32,097 nt of DNA from CALSPH01 sp041690035 (GCA_041690035.1 JBDNFC010000103.1:1-32097); one strand, 5' to 3'; positions 7,055 to 16,027 are shown, counted from the stretch's first letter. Made by a program: numbers and translations. The notes: generated by a model not told the origin, from the sequence alone.

Positions 7055-8569
7055 ATGTATATCAAAGAATTATCATCAAAGTTAGAAGAAATTGTAACAC
7101 TTAAAGGTTGGGTAGCAAATAAGCGTGAAAGCAAAGGCCTTGTATTTATTATTTTAAGAGATGGCACAGGGCTATGCCAGTGCATTGTGGATGCCAATTT
7201 AGTAGATAAAACTGTTTTTGAAAACGCCCAGAAACTTAGCCTAGAAAGTAGCTTGGCAATTACAGGCAAAGTGGTAAAAGATGAGCGCCAAGTTGGCGGA
7301 TACGAATTACAAACAATTCAACTCGCTATTTATCAAATAGCAGAAGAGTATCCTATCTCTAAAAAAGAGCATGGGGTAGACTTTTTGATGGATAATCGTC
7401 ATTTATGGCTGCGCAGTAATAGACAATGGGCAATTATGAGAATAAGAAATGGAATTATTTTTTCAATTCATCAGTTTTTGCAAGCTGAAGGATTTGTGCA
7501 AATGGATGCACCTATTTTTACCGGAAATGCCTGCGAGGGCACTTCTAACCTTTTTGAAAGCGATTATTATGGTGAGCCCGCATACCTTTCGCAAAGCGGA
7601 CAGCTTTATGGTGAAGCTATGGCTATGGCTATGGGGAAAATTTATACTTTTGGCCCAACTTTTAGAGCAGAAAAAAGCAAAACAAGAAGGCATCTTACAG
7701 AATTTTGGATGATTGAGCCCGAAATGGCTTTTTACGATATTTTTGACAATATGGATTTGATTGAACGTTTTTTAAAATTTGTGATAAATAACGTAATCCA
7801 AAATTATGAAACAGAATTGCTACTGATAGGAAGAGATATTGAGAAACTAAAAAATGCCACCCTCAATTTTAAAAGACTTACCTACACAGAAGCTGTAGAT
7901 ATAATAACTGGAAAAGTAGAGGTAAATGGATTGCAAACCATTAATGTATTGAAACAAGATTTAGCAGAAAAAGAAATAGAAAAAGCAAATATTACCAAAG
8001 AAATAGACGAAAGAACAAAAAAAATAGCCGTTCAAGGCATAAAAAAAGGCGAAATAAACTTTAATCTTCAAAAAATAGCAGAATTAAAAAACAAACTTAA
8101 AGACATTGAAGAAGATTTAAGAAATATACCCGAATGGATTAATTCTGCTCAAGATTTTGAATATGGCAATGACTTTGGCGGCAGTGACGAAACTGTGCTT
8201 ACACGAATGTTTGAAACCCCTATTATGGTATATGATTGGCCACACGAGGTAAAAGCATTTTACTTAAAAAGAAATCCTGATAATCAATCTTTAGCAAGAG
8301 GAGTAGATGTCTTGGCACCTGAAGGTTATGGAGAAATAGTTGGCGGTGGAGAAAGAGAAACTGACCAACATTTATTGCGTGAAAAAATCACAGAACATAA
8401 TTTGCCGATGGATGCTTTTGAATGGTACCTAGACTTGCGCAAATACGGATCTGTTACCCATAGCGGCTTTGGCTTAGGCCTAGAGCGATTAGTGGCTTAC
8501 GTTTGTAAATTGCCGCATGTTAGAGAAACAATCCCTTTTCCTAGAATGTATGGCAGGCTTTTACCATAA
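7055..8569 (+). CDS. asnS: Asparagine--tRNA ligase with coiled-coil insertion
   Basis: 504 residues: an N-terminal OB-fold anticodon-binding domain (residues ~1-100), then the class II catalytic domain. Motif 2 is visible as FRAEKSKTRRHLTEF (203-217) and motif 3 as GFGLGLERL (471-479). It charges tRNA-Asn with asparagine using ATP. Two things are odd. Residues ~297-357 form a Lys/Glu-rich coiled coil between motifs 2 and 3, which explains the extra length over the ~465-residue E. coli enzyme. The C-terminus (RKYGSVTHSGFGLGLERL ... IPFPRMYG) reads more like the Thermus/archaeal-type AsnRS than the common flavobacterial one. AspRS2 is the nearest alternative, but the HLTEFWMIEPE segment favours AsnRS. 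Confidence 0.9.
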   Translation: MYIKELSSKLEEIVTLKGWVANKRESKGLVFIILRDGTGLCQCIVDANLVDKTVFENAQKLSLESSLAITGKVVKDERQVGGYELQTIQLAIYQIAEEYPISKKEHGVDFLMDNRHLWLRSNRQWAIMRIRNGIIFSIHQFLQAEGFVQMDAPIFTGNACEGTSNLFESDYYGEPAYLSQSGQLYGEAMAMAMGKIYTFGPTFRAEKSKTRRHLTEFWMIEPEMAFYDIFDNMDLIERFLKFVINNVIQNYETELLLIGRDIEKLKNATLNFKRLTYTEAVDIITGKVEVNGLQTINVLKQDLAEKEIEKANITKEIDERTKKIAVQGIKKGEINFNLQKIAELKNKLKDIEEDLRNIPEWINSAQDFEYGNDFGGSDETVLTRMFETPIMVYDWPHEVKAFYLKRNPDNQSLARGVDVLAPEGYGEIVGGGERETDQHLLREKITEHNLPMDAFEWYLDLRKYGSVTHSGFGLGLERLVAYVCKLPHVRETIPFPRMYGRLLP

Positions 8570-8587
8570 TTATGAATTGTTTTTTAA

Positions 8588-8606
8588 AGAATTTAATTCT
8601 ATTTTT
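8588..8606 (+). terminator. Weak hairpin plus T-run after asnS
   Basis: AGAAT and ATTCT (8588-8592 and 8596-8600) can pair around a 3-nt loop, followed by ATTTTTA. The stem is short and AT-rich, so this is a weak candidate. Confidence 0.3.
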
Positions 8607-8686
8607 ACTAAAATTTAACAAATATTGAGGTTATCCAAGATAATTTTAGTTTTTTTGCGCTCAATAAAAATTAGTTTTATTAGATT

Positions 8687-9262
8687 ATGTTAAATATAGT
8701 ATTATTTGGACCCCCAGGTGCTGGAAAAGGAACACAATCAGTAAAATTGGTAAAGAAATATAAACTTGTGCACCTTTCTACAGGAGATATTTTTAGACAA
8801 AATATGGCGCAAGAGACCGAATTAGGATTATTGGCAAAAGAATATATGTGCAAAGGCAATTTAGTTCCAGATAATGTAACCATTAATATGCTGCAAGCAG
8901 AGGTAGAAAAACACCCAAATGCTTATGGTTTTATATTTGATGGCTTTCCACGCACTATTGCGCAAGCAGAATCATTAGATATTTTTTTGAATACAAAAAA
9001 AACAGACGTTAAACTTATGCTTGCCTTAGAGGTGAGTGAAGAAGAATTGGTGAAAAGGCTGCTAAAAAGAGGCGAGGAAAGCGGGCGGGCAGATGATGCT
9101 GATAAAGAAATTATTATAAATAGAATAAAAGTGTATCATGAACAAACTGCTGTGGCAGCGGGATACTACGCTAAACAAAATAAATATTTTCCAATAAATG
9201 GTGTAGGCAGCTTGGAAAAAATATTCAATAGCCTATGCAAAGTAATGAATAGATTTATATAG
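8687..9262 (+). CDS. adk: Adenylate kinase (short-LID type)
   Basis: 191 residues. The P-loop GPPGAGKG (8-15) starts directly after the first beta strand, and the AMP-binding segment STGDIFRQNMA and the motif FDGFPRTIAQAE are clear. The LID is the short form (RGEESGRADDAD), without the four-Cys zinc finger of long-LID enzymes. It catalyses ATP + AMP to 2 ADP in the cytosol. A T-rich stretch ending in TTTTTTTGCGC about 30 bp upstream probably holds its promoter, although the TAnnTTTG box is not exact. obgE follows closely, an arrangement usual in this phylum, and may be co-transcribed. Confidence 0.95.
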   Translation: MLNIVLFGPPGAGKGTQSVKLVKKYKLVHLSTGDIFRQNMAQETELGLLAKEYMCKGNLVPDNVTINMLQAEVEKHPNAYGFIFDGFPRTIAQAESLDIFLNTKKTDVKLMLALEVSEEELVKRLLKRGEESGRADDADKEIIINRIKVYHEQTAVAAGYYAKQNKYFPINGVGSLEKIFNSLCKVMNRFI

Positions 9263-9323
9263 CTAATTGCCTACTGCAATGCTATTTCTCAACGAAAAAT
9301 TAACCCTTAACAAAACAAAAACA

Positions 9324-10313
9324 ATGGCTGACTCTAATTTTATAGACTATGTAAAAATAAACTGCAGAAGTGGCAAAGGCGGTGCAGGAAGCCATTCCTT
9401 TTTTAGAGATAAACTAAACAGCAGTGGCGGCCCCGATGGAGGTGATGGCGGCAGAGGTGGAAATATTATTTTGCGTGGTAATGCACAAATGTGGACCTTG
9501 CTGCATTTAAAATTTAGAAAACACATTATTGCAGACCCTGGCAAACCAGGCGGTAAAAGCCGCAGTACAGGCAAATCTGGGCTAGATATTATTTTAGATG
9601 TTCCCCTAGGCACAATTGCAAAAAATGCAGAAACAAACGAATATATATTTGAAATTACCGAGGATGGAGAAGAAAAAGTATTACTTGCAGGCGGAAGAGG
9701 TGGATTAGGTAATTGGCATTTTAAATCTGCAAAAAAACAAAACCCAAAATATGCACAACCTGGAGAAAGTGGACAAGAAGCCTGGAAAATATTAGAATTG
9801 AAAGTACTGGCAGATGTTGGTCTTGTGGGATTTCCGAATGCTGGAAAATCCACCTTATTGGCAAGTATTACGGCTGCAAAACCAGAAATTGCCTCCTACC
9901 CGTTTACCACATTAGTTCCTAATTTAGGCATTGTGCCATACAGAGATTGGCAAAGTTTTGTCATGGCAGATATTCCTGGGATTATTGCAGGAGCGCATCT
10001 TGGCAAAGGGCTAGGACACAGATTTTTAAAACACATTGAACGCAATGCTGCACTGCTTTTCTTAATACCTGTAAATAGCCCTAGTATAAAAAGAGAACTA
10101 AATGTGCTTCTGAAAGAATGTGAAAAATTTAATAAAGACTTGCTTCTTAAAGATAGAATCATAGCTATTAGCCAATGCGATGCAATAAGTGAAGAAAACC
10201 TTAAGAAAATTAAGAAAAAAGTTGCCTCACTTAAACCCATTTATATTTCTGCTGTATCAGGTTTAGGTCTCGAAGAATTGAAAGACAAACTTTGGGAAAT
10301 GATTAATCGCTAA
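9324..10313 (+). CDS. obgE: Obg-family GTPase (ribosome assembly)
   Basis: I chose the ATG at 9324 (MADSNFIDYVKI), giving 329 residues. An in-frame ATG at 9267 would add 19 residues that do not resemble Obg. The N-terminal glycine-rich Obg fold (GKGGAGSHSFFRDK ... GGPDGGDGGRGGN) is complete. The GTPase domain starts at ~160 with G1 GFPNAGKST, the switch region YPFTTLVPNLGIV and G3 DIPGI. The family's variable C-terminal domain is absent, as is usual in this phylum. Obg is an essential GTPase that binds the 50S precursor and links ribosome maturation to growth and the stringent response. The gene begins 61 bp after adk. Confidence 0.95.
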   Translation: MADSNFIDYVKINCRSGKGGAGSHSFFRDKLNSSGGPDGGDGGRGGNIILRGNAQMWTLLHLKFRKHIIADPGKPGGKSRSTGKSGLDIILDVPLGTIAKNAETNEYIFEITEDGEEKVLLAGGRGGLGNWHFKSAKKQNPKYAQPGESGQEAWKILELKVLADVGLVGFPNAGKSTLLASITAAKPEIASYPFTTLVPNLGIVPYRDWQSFVMADIPGIIAGAHLGKGLGHRFLKHIERNAALLFLIPVNSPSIKRELNVLLKECEKFNKDLLLKDRIIAISQCDAISEENLKKIKKKVASLKPIYISAVSGLGLEELKDKLWEMINR

Positions 10314-10398
10314 TATAAATAAACGAAGTGTGTTGATTTATAAACATCCTACTTTCTGAACTTTGCAAAGATCTAAGAATTAAAATCGTCTAAATTTT

Positions 10399-10424
10399 TT
10401 AATAAGTATTTTTGAACTTATTAA
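10399..10424. other. 9-bp stem-loop in the obgE-lipoprotein spacer
   Basis: TTAATAAGT (10399-10407) and ACTTATTAA (10416-10424) pair perfectly around an 8-nt T-rich loop. There is no T-run after it on the plus strand, so it is not a classical terminator for obgE. It lies upstream of the lipoprotein promoter. Confidence 0.4.
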
Positions 10425-10483
10425 CTAAATTTACAAAAATAAAATGTCTTAAACCACAAAAAAATAAAACTTGCTTATATAAT

Positions 10484-10515
10484 CTTGTTTATAATAGTGT
10501 AAACCATTACTTTCG
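10484..10515 (+). promoter_or_regulatory. Candidate promoter of the lipoprotein-to-hutU run
   Basis: CTTG (10484-10487), a 20-bp spacer, then TACTTTCG (10508-10515): three of four and seven of eight matches to TTTG and TAnnTTTG. The spacer length equals that of the gldA promoter. The box ends 19 bases before the chosen start codon. Confidence 0.5.
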
Positions 10516-10534
10516 TTGCAAAAAAAATAGAAAA

Positions 10535-11056
10535 ATGCAAATAGAAATAAAAAATTACTTTTGGGGTGCAATATTAACAACTCTATTAATGGGTTGTGGC
10601 AGCGAAACCAAGGTGGAAAGTTTCACCATTGAAAATATCAATCTAGTGGCAGAAGGCCCGCTTTATGAGGGTAGCAATACTGCTCAGGCAGAGCTAAAAA
10701 ATATGCTTACCTCTTTTTTGGAAACAAAAAAAATTAAACCAGAAAATATTGAAAATATAACCATTCAATCTTGCAATCTAACCATTGAAGATAGTGCTAA
10801 CTTTAATATTTTTCAATCAATAAATATACAATTGGCATCAGAAAATAGTGAAATGCAAAATATTGCTATTATTAATCCAATAGCTAAGAATAAAAATATA
10901 CAATTACTAAAAGTAGCTGAAAAACAAGAAAAAATTAAAGATATTTTGCTTGACAAAATGTGTTTTGTAGTGGCCGATGCCATTATTGTTGCCGACACTG
11001 CTATGAATATTAATTTAAATTGCAACCTAACTATAAATATTAAATACATACCATAA
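10535..11056 (+). CDS. Small predicted lipoprotein, unknown family
   Basis: With the ATG at 10535 the product is 173 residues and starts with a lipoprotein signal: a short charged start, a hydrophobic stretch and a lipobox ending LLMGC (Cys21). The in-frame ATG at 10412 would put 41 unrelated residues before this signal and lies upstream of the promoter, so I reject it. The mature part alternates short polar and hydrophobic stretches and looks beta-rich (for example MNINLNCNLTINIKYIP at the end); I do not recognise it. The stop codon overlaps the next ATG by one base (TAATG), so translation is coupled to the DUF2147 gene. Confidence 0.75.
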   Translation: MQIEIKNYFWGAILTTLLMGCGSETKVESFTIENINLVAEGPLYEGSNTAQAELKNMLTSFLETKKIKPENIENITIQSCNLTIEDSANFNIFQSINIQLASENSEMQNIAIINPIAKNKNIQLLKVAEKQEKIKDILLDKMCFVVADAIIVADTAMNINLNCNLTINIKYIP

Positions 11057-11508
11057 TGAAAATAAAATTAACATTAATTGTAATGCTCATATCGGCATTA
11101 AGTTTTACAAAAGTAACAGAAAATAATGGAGATAAGATCATTGGACTTTGGGAGCCTAGCAACGGTAAAGCAAGAGTAAAAATTGAAAAAATTGGCACCA
11201 AATACTACGGCAAAATCGTGTGGCTAAAAGAACCCAACGATCCCACGACCCAAAAACCAAAAGTTGATAAAAACAATCCCGATACAGCAATGCGAAATGT
11301 ACCTTTAAAAGGCTATAGAATGCTAAAAGATTTTACTTACAAAGAAAAAGATGAGTGGATAGATGGCACCATTTATGACCCAGAGAATGGCACTACCTAT
11401 AGTTGCATTATTACTACCAAAGATGGAAATGTGCTCAACATTAGAGGATATATTGGAGTAAAAGCATTGGGGAGAACAGATACTTGGAAAAAAATTACTG
11501 TTAAATAA
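11056..11508 (+). CDS. DUF2147 family secreted protein
   Basis: 150 residues with an N-terminal hydrophobic signal (LTLIVMLISALSF). The rest is a typical DUF2147 domain: GLWEPSNGKARVKIEKIG at the start, Y-Y-G-KIVWLKEPNDP, MLKDFTY, the segment WIDGTIYDPENGTTYSC and the final LGRTDTWKKI. The family is a small calycin-like beta barrel, common in Bacteroidota and Proteobacteria, predicted to be periplasmic and without a known ligand. It overlaps the lipoprotein gene by one base and is 3 bp from the next gene, so it belongs to the same transcript. Confidence 0.85.
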   Translation: MKIKLTLIVMLISALSFTKVTENNGDKIIGLWEPSNGKARVKIEKIGTKYYGKIVWLKEPNDPTTQKPKVDKNNPDTAMRNVPLKGYRMLKDFTYKEKDEWIDGTIYDPENGTTYSCIITTKDGNVLNIRGYIGVKALGRTDTWKKITVK

Positions 11509-11511
11509 CTG

Positions 11512-12633
11512 ATGATTTCAAAAAAAAGATTTTGCTTTGCAGCAATCTTGATTCCAATTTTATTAATGAGTAATGCCTTATTTTCTCAAACCGACTCTGC
11601 AAGTTCAGAAGAAGAAGATTTTAGTCAATACGAAAATGTAGAAAATATTGGAAACGCCAAGTTCTATTGCAGCCCAAAAATTTTTGATTTAAGCCCAAAT
11701 CGGTTTATATCCATTGGCTACGATTATATTTTTAACACCAAATTAAGCACCTCTCCACTAGGCTCATACTCAGAAAACGACACCATTAGTTTAGGCAGAA
11801 GTAGCAATGTTGCAAGCAGAGGATTACGTTTAAATGTAAATATTCCAGTTATTTCCAAAACCAATTTATTGTGGCAATTGGGCGGAGGCTACAATCAAGC
11901 AAAATTTATATCAAATGGTATTCAGTCACAAAGCTTTGATGACCATGCTAAGATTTTAAGCGAATTAACCCAAGGGCTAAAAACAATTAATATTAATACC
12001 ACAATATTTAAACCTCTAAACGAAAAAAAATTTATTATTTTTCAAGGAATGATAGAAAATTGCGGCACCTACACTTATAGCGATTTACCAGAACTTGCCA
12101 ATACCAGAACATCTGCTACACTAATTTATGGTAAACGACCTCACGACAGATTGCAATGGGGCATTGGCTTGTCTAGAACTTACCGTGCAGGAGAGTTAAA
12201 TTATATCCCTGTGGTAATGTATAATTACACCGCTCAAAATAGAAAATGGGGTACAGAAATTCTGTTTCCTGCAAGAGCTGCTTATCGCAGAACATTTTCA
12301 TCTCGCAGTATTTTATTATGTGGTTATGAGCTGGAAGGCAGCACCTACCGTATAAATCTTCCTAACTCTTCAGTGCCACCAATTGGCAACAACCTAGAAC
12401 TCAGACGTTCAGAAATAAGAATAAAGCTAGATTATCAAAGACAACTTAAAAATTTTATTTGGGTGGGTATCCAATGCGGATTGAGACAAAATTATAGCTT
12501 TAATGTAGATGATTTGGGAAACAGTAATAAAGACTTTTTTAGAGGATTTGTTGGTACTCAAAAATATGCAATGGTGAATCAATTAGGTGCAGCTCCTTAC
12601 ATAAATTTTAGCATTAATTTGGTTAGCCCTTAA
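11512..12633 (+). CDS. Predicted outer-membrane beta-barrel protein
   Basis: 373 residues. An N-terminal signal peptide (RFCFAAILIPILLMSNALFSQ) is followed by an acidic linker. The rest has alternating polar and hydrophobic strands with many Tyr, Asn and Arg residues (RFISIGYDYIFN, LLWQLGGGYNQ, LQWGIGLSRTYRAGE, KNFIWVGIQCGLRQNYSF) and ends in YINFSINLVSP, as expected for an outer-membrane barrel. I do not recognise a named family. It starts 3 bp after the DUF2147 gene and ends 10 bp before nhaC, so it sits in the middle of the run. It could be a channel or a structural protein. Confidence 0.65.
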   Translation: MISKKRFCFAAILIPILLMSNALFSQTDSASSEEEDFSQYENVENIGNAKFYCSPKIFDLSPNRFISIGYDYIFNTKLSTSPLGSYSENDTISLGRSSNVASRGLRLNVNIPVISKTNLLWQLGGGYNQAKFISNGIQSQSFDDHAKILSELTQGLKTININTTIFKPLNEKKFIIFQGMIENCGTYTYSDLPELANTRTSATLIYGKRPHDRLQWGIGLSRTYRAGELNYIPVVMYNYTAQNRKWGTEILFPARAAYRRTFSSRSILLCGYELEGSTYRINLPNSSVPPIGNNLELRRSEIRIKLDYQRQLKNFIWVGIQCGLRQNYSFNVDDLGNSNKDFFRGFVGTQKYAMVNQLGAAPYINFSINLVSP

Positions 12634-12643
12634 TAAATTAGCC

Positions 12644-14110
12644 ATGTCTTTTGCAGAAAATGAAATTCAAGAAAATAAAAAAATAGGCGTTTTTTCTTCC
12701 CTTATACCTGTAATATGTCTTGTTATCATGCTCATGTTTAATGTATTAGTTGCTTTTAAAGATGACGATGCCACTGCTGGCTCCAATCAATTTATTCTGC
12801 TTGTAGGCGCACTCATCGCTGGTATTGTAGGCTTATATCACAAAATAAGTTATAAAAGCATGCTTGCAGAAATAGGCGAAAATCTTAAATCTGTTACCAC
12901 AGCCATTATTATTCTTTTGCTTGTTGGCTCCTTATCAGGTGCATGGCTTGTAAGCGGCATTATACCCACTATGGTATTTTACGGCTTAAAAATACTCAAT
13001 CCTAGTATTTTTTTACCTGCCGCAGTTATAATTTGTTCTATTGTTAGTCTTGCCACTGGCTCCTCCTGGACCACAACTGCCACAGTGGGCATTGCTTTTA
13101 TAGCCATTGGCAATGCAATGGGCATACCTTCTCCTATTATTGCTGGGGCAGTTATCTCTGGTGCATATTTTGGAGATAAAATATCACCACTATCTGACAC
13201 CACAAATCTTGCAGCAGCAATAGCAGGTACAGATTTAATAAAACATATAAAATATATGGCACAAACCACTTTGCCATCTTTTGTCATTACACTTATTGTA
13301 TTTGTTATTATTAATTTTAATCTAAAACACGGCAGTAGAATAGATGCAACGAATATGCTCAAAACTATTCAAGAAAATTTTCATATTTCTTCAGCACTTT
13401 TTATAGTCCCTGTTATTGTAATATTATTGATAGTGAAAAGGGTTAATCCGTTAATTGCACTTTTTATTGGCACTGTGGGTGCAGGTATTTTCGCACTTAT
13501 TTATCAACCCCATATTATCCAAAAAATTGCAGGAGTAGATAAGCTCAATGCAATAGCAGCTTATAAAGGCGCTATGATTGCAATAACTCAAAATGTCTCA
13601 ATAGAAACGGGCGATATTCAATTAAACAAATTGTTTACTAGCAAAGGAATGGGAGGCATGCTTAATACCATTTGGCTAATTATTTGTGCAATGATTTTTG
13701 GCGGGGTAATGGATGCTATTGGTGCATTAAAAGCTATTAGCAAAGCATTGCTAAACATGGCTAAAACCATTTTTGGACTCTTTAGCAGCACAGTTGCCAG
13801 TTGCATTATTTTAAACCTGACAGCATCAGATCAATATTTAGCTATTGTAGTGCCTGGCAAAATGTTTCAAAAAGCATATAAGGATAAAAATCTAGCTCCA
13901 GAAAATTTAAGTCGCACTTTAGAAGATAGTGGAACTGTTACATCAGCACTTGTGCCTTGGAACACCTGTGGGGCATATCAATCGGGAGTGCTGGGTGTAG
14001 CAGTTGGCGATTATTTTATATATGCGGTATTTAACTATATTAGTCCTTTGATGACGCTTATTTTTAGCTTTTTTAAAATAAAAATTAAGCAACTATCTGT
14101 TTCAAAATAA
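12644..14110 (+). CDS. nhaC: NhaC-family Na+/H+ antiporter-like transporter
   Basis: 488 residues with about twelve hydrophobic segments. The family signature is clear: SLATGSSWTTTATVGIAF, then GAVISGAYFGDKISPLSDTTNLAAAIAG with the conserved Asp residues, and EDSGTVTSALVPWNTCGAYQ in the second half. NhaC proteins exchange Na+ for H+. The wider family also contains organic-substrate carriers such as MleN and the YuiF group predicted to carry histidine. Here the gene sits 46 bp before urocanate hydratase, so it may serve histidine or urocanate uptake; this is an inference from position only. Plain pH and sodium homeostasis remains the default reading. Confidence 0.88.
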   Translation: MSFAENEIQENKKIGVFSSLIPVICLVIMLMFNVLVAFKDDDATAGSNQFILLVGALIAGIVGLYHKISYKSMLAEIGENLKSVTTAIIILLLVGSLSGAWLVSGIIPTMVFYGLKILNPSIFLPAAVIICSIVSLATGSSWTTTATVGIAFIAIGNAMGIPSPIIAGAVISGAYFGDKISPLSDTTNLAAAIAGTDLIKHIKYMAQTTLPSFVITLIVFVIINFNLKHGSRIDATNMLKTIQENFHISSALFIVPVIVILLIVKRVNPLIALFIGTVGAGIFALIYQPHIIQKIAGVDKLNAIAAYKGAMIAITQNVSIETGDIQLNKLFTSKGMGGMLNTIWLIICAMIFGGVMDAIGALKAISKALLNMAKTIFGLFSSTVASCIILNLTASDQYLAIVVPGKMFQKAYKDKNLAPENLSRTLEDSGTVTSALVPWNTCGAYQSGVLGVAVGDYFIYAVFNYISPLMTLIFSFFKIKIKQLSVSK

Positions 14111-14156
14111 AACTTTTTTCAATTAAAATCATTTATAACTATATACAAATAGCAGC

Positions 14157-15806
14157 ATGAAACTTGAACAAACTAAAATGATAAAATCACCAATAGGAAA
14201 TAAACTAACCTGCAAAAACTGGGCTACAGAAGCAGCCTATCGGATGATACAAAACAACCTAGACCCAGATGTGGCAGAGCGACCTGAAGATTTGGTTGTT
14301 TATGGTGGAACAGGCAAAGCAGCTAGAAATTGGGAATGCTTCTACAAGATTTTAGAATGCCTTAAAAACCTAGAGGAAGACCAAACACTTATGGTTCAAA
14401 GTGGCAAACCTGTAGGCATTTTAAGAAGTCACAAAAATGCGCCAAGGGTTTTAATTTCCAACTCCCAATTGGTTCCTCATTGGGCAAATTGGGACTATTT
14501 TAGAGAATTAGAAGACAAAGGCTTGATAATGTATGGCCAAATGACTGCGGGGAGTTGGATATATATCGGTTCGCAAGGAATTGTGCAAGGAACTTATGAA
14601 ACTTATGCAGAGTGTGCTAGACAGTACTTTGGTGGAACTTTAAAAGGCACTTTGAATGTTACTGCCGGTTTGGGCGGAATGGGCGGAGCTCAGCCCCTTG
14701 CTATCACCATGAATGAAGGTGTTTGCCTTGCAGCAGAAGTTGAAGAATGGAGAATGCGCAAACGGCTAGAAACCAGGTATTTAGACTACATGGTGCGCGA
14801 TATTGATGAAGGTATAGACATGGCTTTGCAGGCTAAACAAGATGGACAAGCCGTTTCCATTGGCGTTTTATGCAATGCTGTTGATTTGCTAGAAAGGCTA
14901 AAAGAAAGAAATATTAAATTAGATACCCTTACTGACCAAACCTCTGCACATGACCCTTTGGTGGGCTATTATCCGCAGCATTTAGACGTGGAAGCAGCAG
15001 ACAAATTAAGAAAAAACGACAAAGAAAAATATTTGGAATTAAGCTACAAAACCATTGTTAAACACGTTCAGTTGATGCTGGATTTTCAGCAGAATGGATC
15101 AGTTGTTTTTGACTATGGCAACAATTTAAGAGGTAGAGCACTAGAAAAAGGATTGAAAAATGCATTTGACTTTCCTGGATTTGTACCCGCATTTATTAGA
15201 CCACAGTTTTGCCAAGGCAGAGGTCCATTTCGTTGGGTAGCTTTAAGCGGAAACCCTGAAGATATTTATGCAACTGATAGAAAAATATTAGCACTTTTTC
15301 CAGAAGATGAAGGATTGAAAAGATGGATAAAGATGGCACAAGAACGAATAGAGTTTCAAGGCCTACCTGCACGCATATGCTGGCTTGGTCAAGGACAAAG
15401 AGAAAAAGCAGGCATCGCATTTAATGAAATGGTTAGAGATGGAGAAGTCTCAGCTCCTATCGTTATTGGCCGAGACCATTTAGACACAGGCTCTGTGGCT
15501 TCGCCAAATAGAGAAACAGAAGCAATGCTAGATGGCAGTGATGCTATTGCGGATTGGCCAATTTTAAATGCCCTAATTAATACTGCAGGAGGAGCCAGTT
15601 GGGTAAGTTTACACCATGGTGGTGGTGTGGGTATCGGTTATTCTATACATAGCGGAATGGTAATCGTTGCAGACGGAACCGATGACGCTGCTGAAAGATT
15701 GCACCGTGTTTTATACAACGATCCTGGCATAGGTGTTATTCGCCATGCAGATGCAGGATACGAAATTGCAAAAGAAACAGCCAAGAAAAATGGGCTGATG
15801 ATTTAA
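14157..15806 (+). CDS. hutU: Urocanate hydratase
   Basis: 549 residues, the normal length. Conserved segments are KPVGILRSHKNAPRVLISNS, the NAD-binding TAGLGGMGGAQPLAITMNEG, ISVNCNA-like IGVLCNAVDLLE, DQTSAHDPLVGYYPQHLD and the catalytic-Cys region GLPARICWLGQGQREKAG. It adds water to urocanate with tightly bound NAD+, forming imidazolone propionate, the second step of histidine breakdown. The other hut genes (hutH, hutI, hutG) are not in this window, so the pathway must be split or incomplete. ATGs at 14157 and 14178 are both possible starts; I kept the first. It is probably the last gene of the run starting at 10535. Confidence 0.95.
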   Translation: MKLEQTKMIKSPIGNKLTCKNWATEAAYRMIQNNLDPDVAERPEDLVVYGGTGKAARNWECFYKILECLKNLEEDQTLMVQSGKPVGILRSHKNAPRVLISNSQLVPHWANWDYFRELEDKGLIMYGQMTAGSWIYIGSQGIVQGTYETYAECARQYFGGTLKGTLNVTAGLGGMGGAQPLAITMNEGVCLAAEVEEWRMRKRLETRYLDYMVRDIDEGIDMALQAKQDGQAVSIGVLCNAVDLLERLKERNIKLDTLTDQTSAHDPLVGYYPQHLDVEAADKLRKNDKEKYLELSYKTIVKHVQLMLDFQQNGSVVFDYGNNLRGRALEKGLKNAFDFPGFVPAFIRPQFCQGRGPFRWVALSGNPEDIYATDRKILALFPEDEGLKRWIKMAQERIEFQGLPARICWLGQGQREKAGIAFNEMVRDGEVSAPIVIGRDHLDTGSVASPNRETEAMLDGSDAIADWPILNALINTAGGASWVSLHHGGGVGIGYSIHSGMVIVADGTDDAAERLHRVLYNDPGIGVIRHADAGYEIAKETAKKNGLMI

Positions 15807-15832
15807 TGCCCCTTGTACAATATTAAGAATTT

Positions 15833-15858
15833 GAAAATTAAACTATTTTCATTTTTTA
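15833..15858 (+). terminator. Candidate terminator after hutU
   Basis: GAAAAT (15833-15838) and ATTTTC (15845-15850) pair around TAAACT and are followed by ATTTTTTAG. The position 26 bases after the stop fits, but the stem is AT-rich and weak. Confidence 0.4.
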
Positions 15859-16027
15859 GCTCACCTTCCAATTTATAATTGCCTTTTTAATAAATCGCTC
15901 AGCCCAATATAAAAAGTTTAATATATACTTTAACAGACCCGTCAGAGTTCTCTAAAATAACAAACCATTAGTCAGATGACTTAATGATAATTCAACAGGT
16001 TTTTTATATAAAGTTGAAGATAAATCA

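Noticed and set aside
9267..9323. Longer N-terminus for Obg
   Set aside because: The extra 19 residues do not resemble Obg, and the ATG at 9324 gives the standard family start.
9347..10240. Minus-strand open frames opposite obgE
   Set aside because: Pro/Ser-rich shadows caused by the Gly-rich codons of Obg on the other strand.
10412..10534. 41-residue N-terminal extension of the lipoprotein
   Set aside because: It starts inside the 9-bp hairpin, lies upstream of the promoter candidate and would bury the lipoprotein signal.
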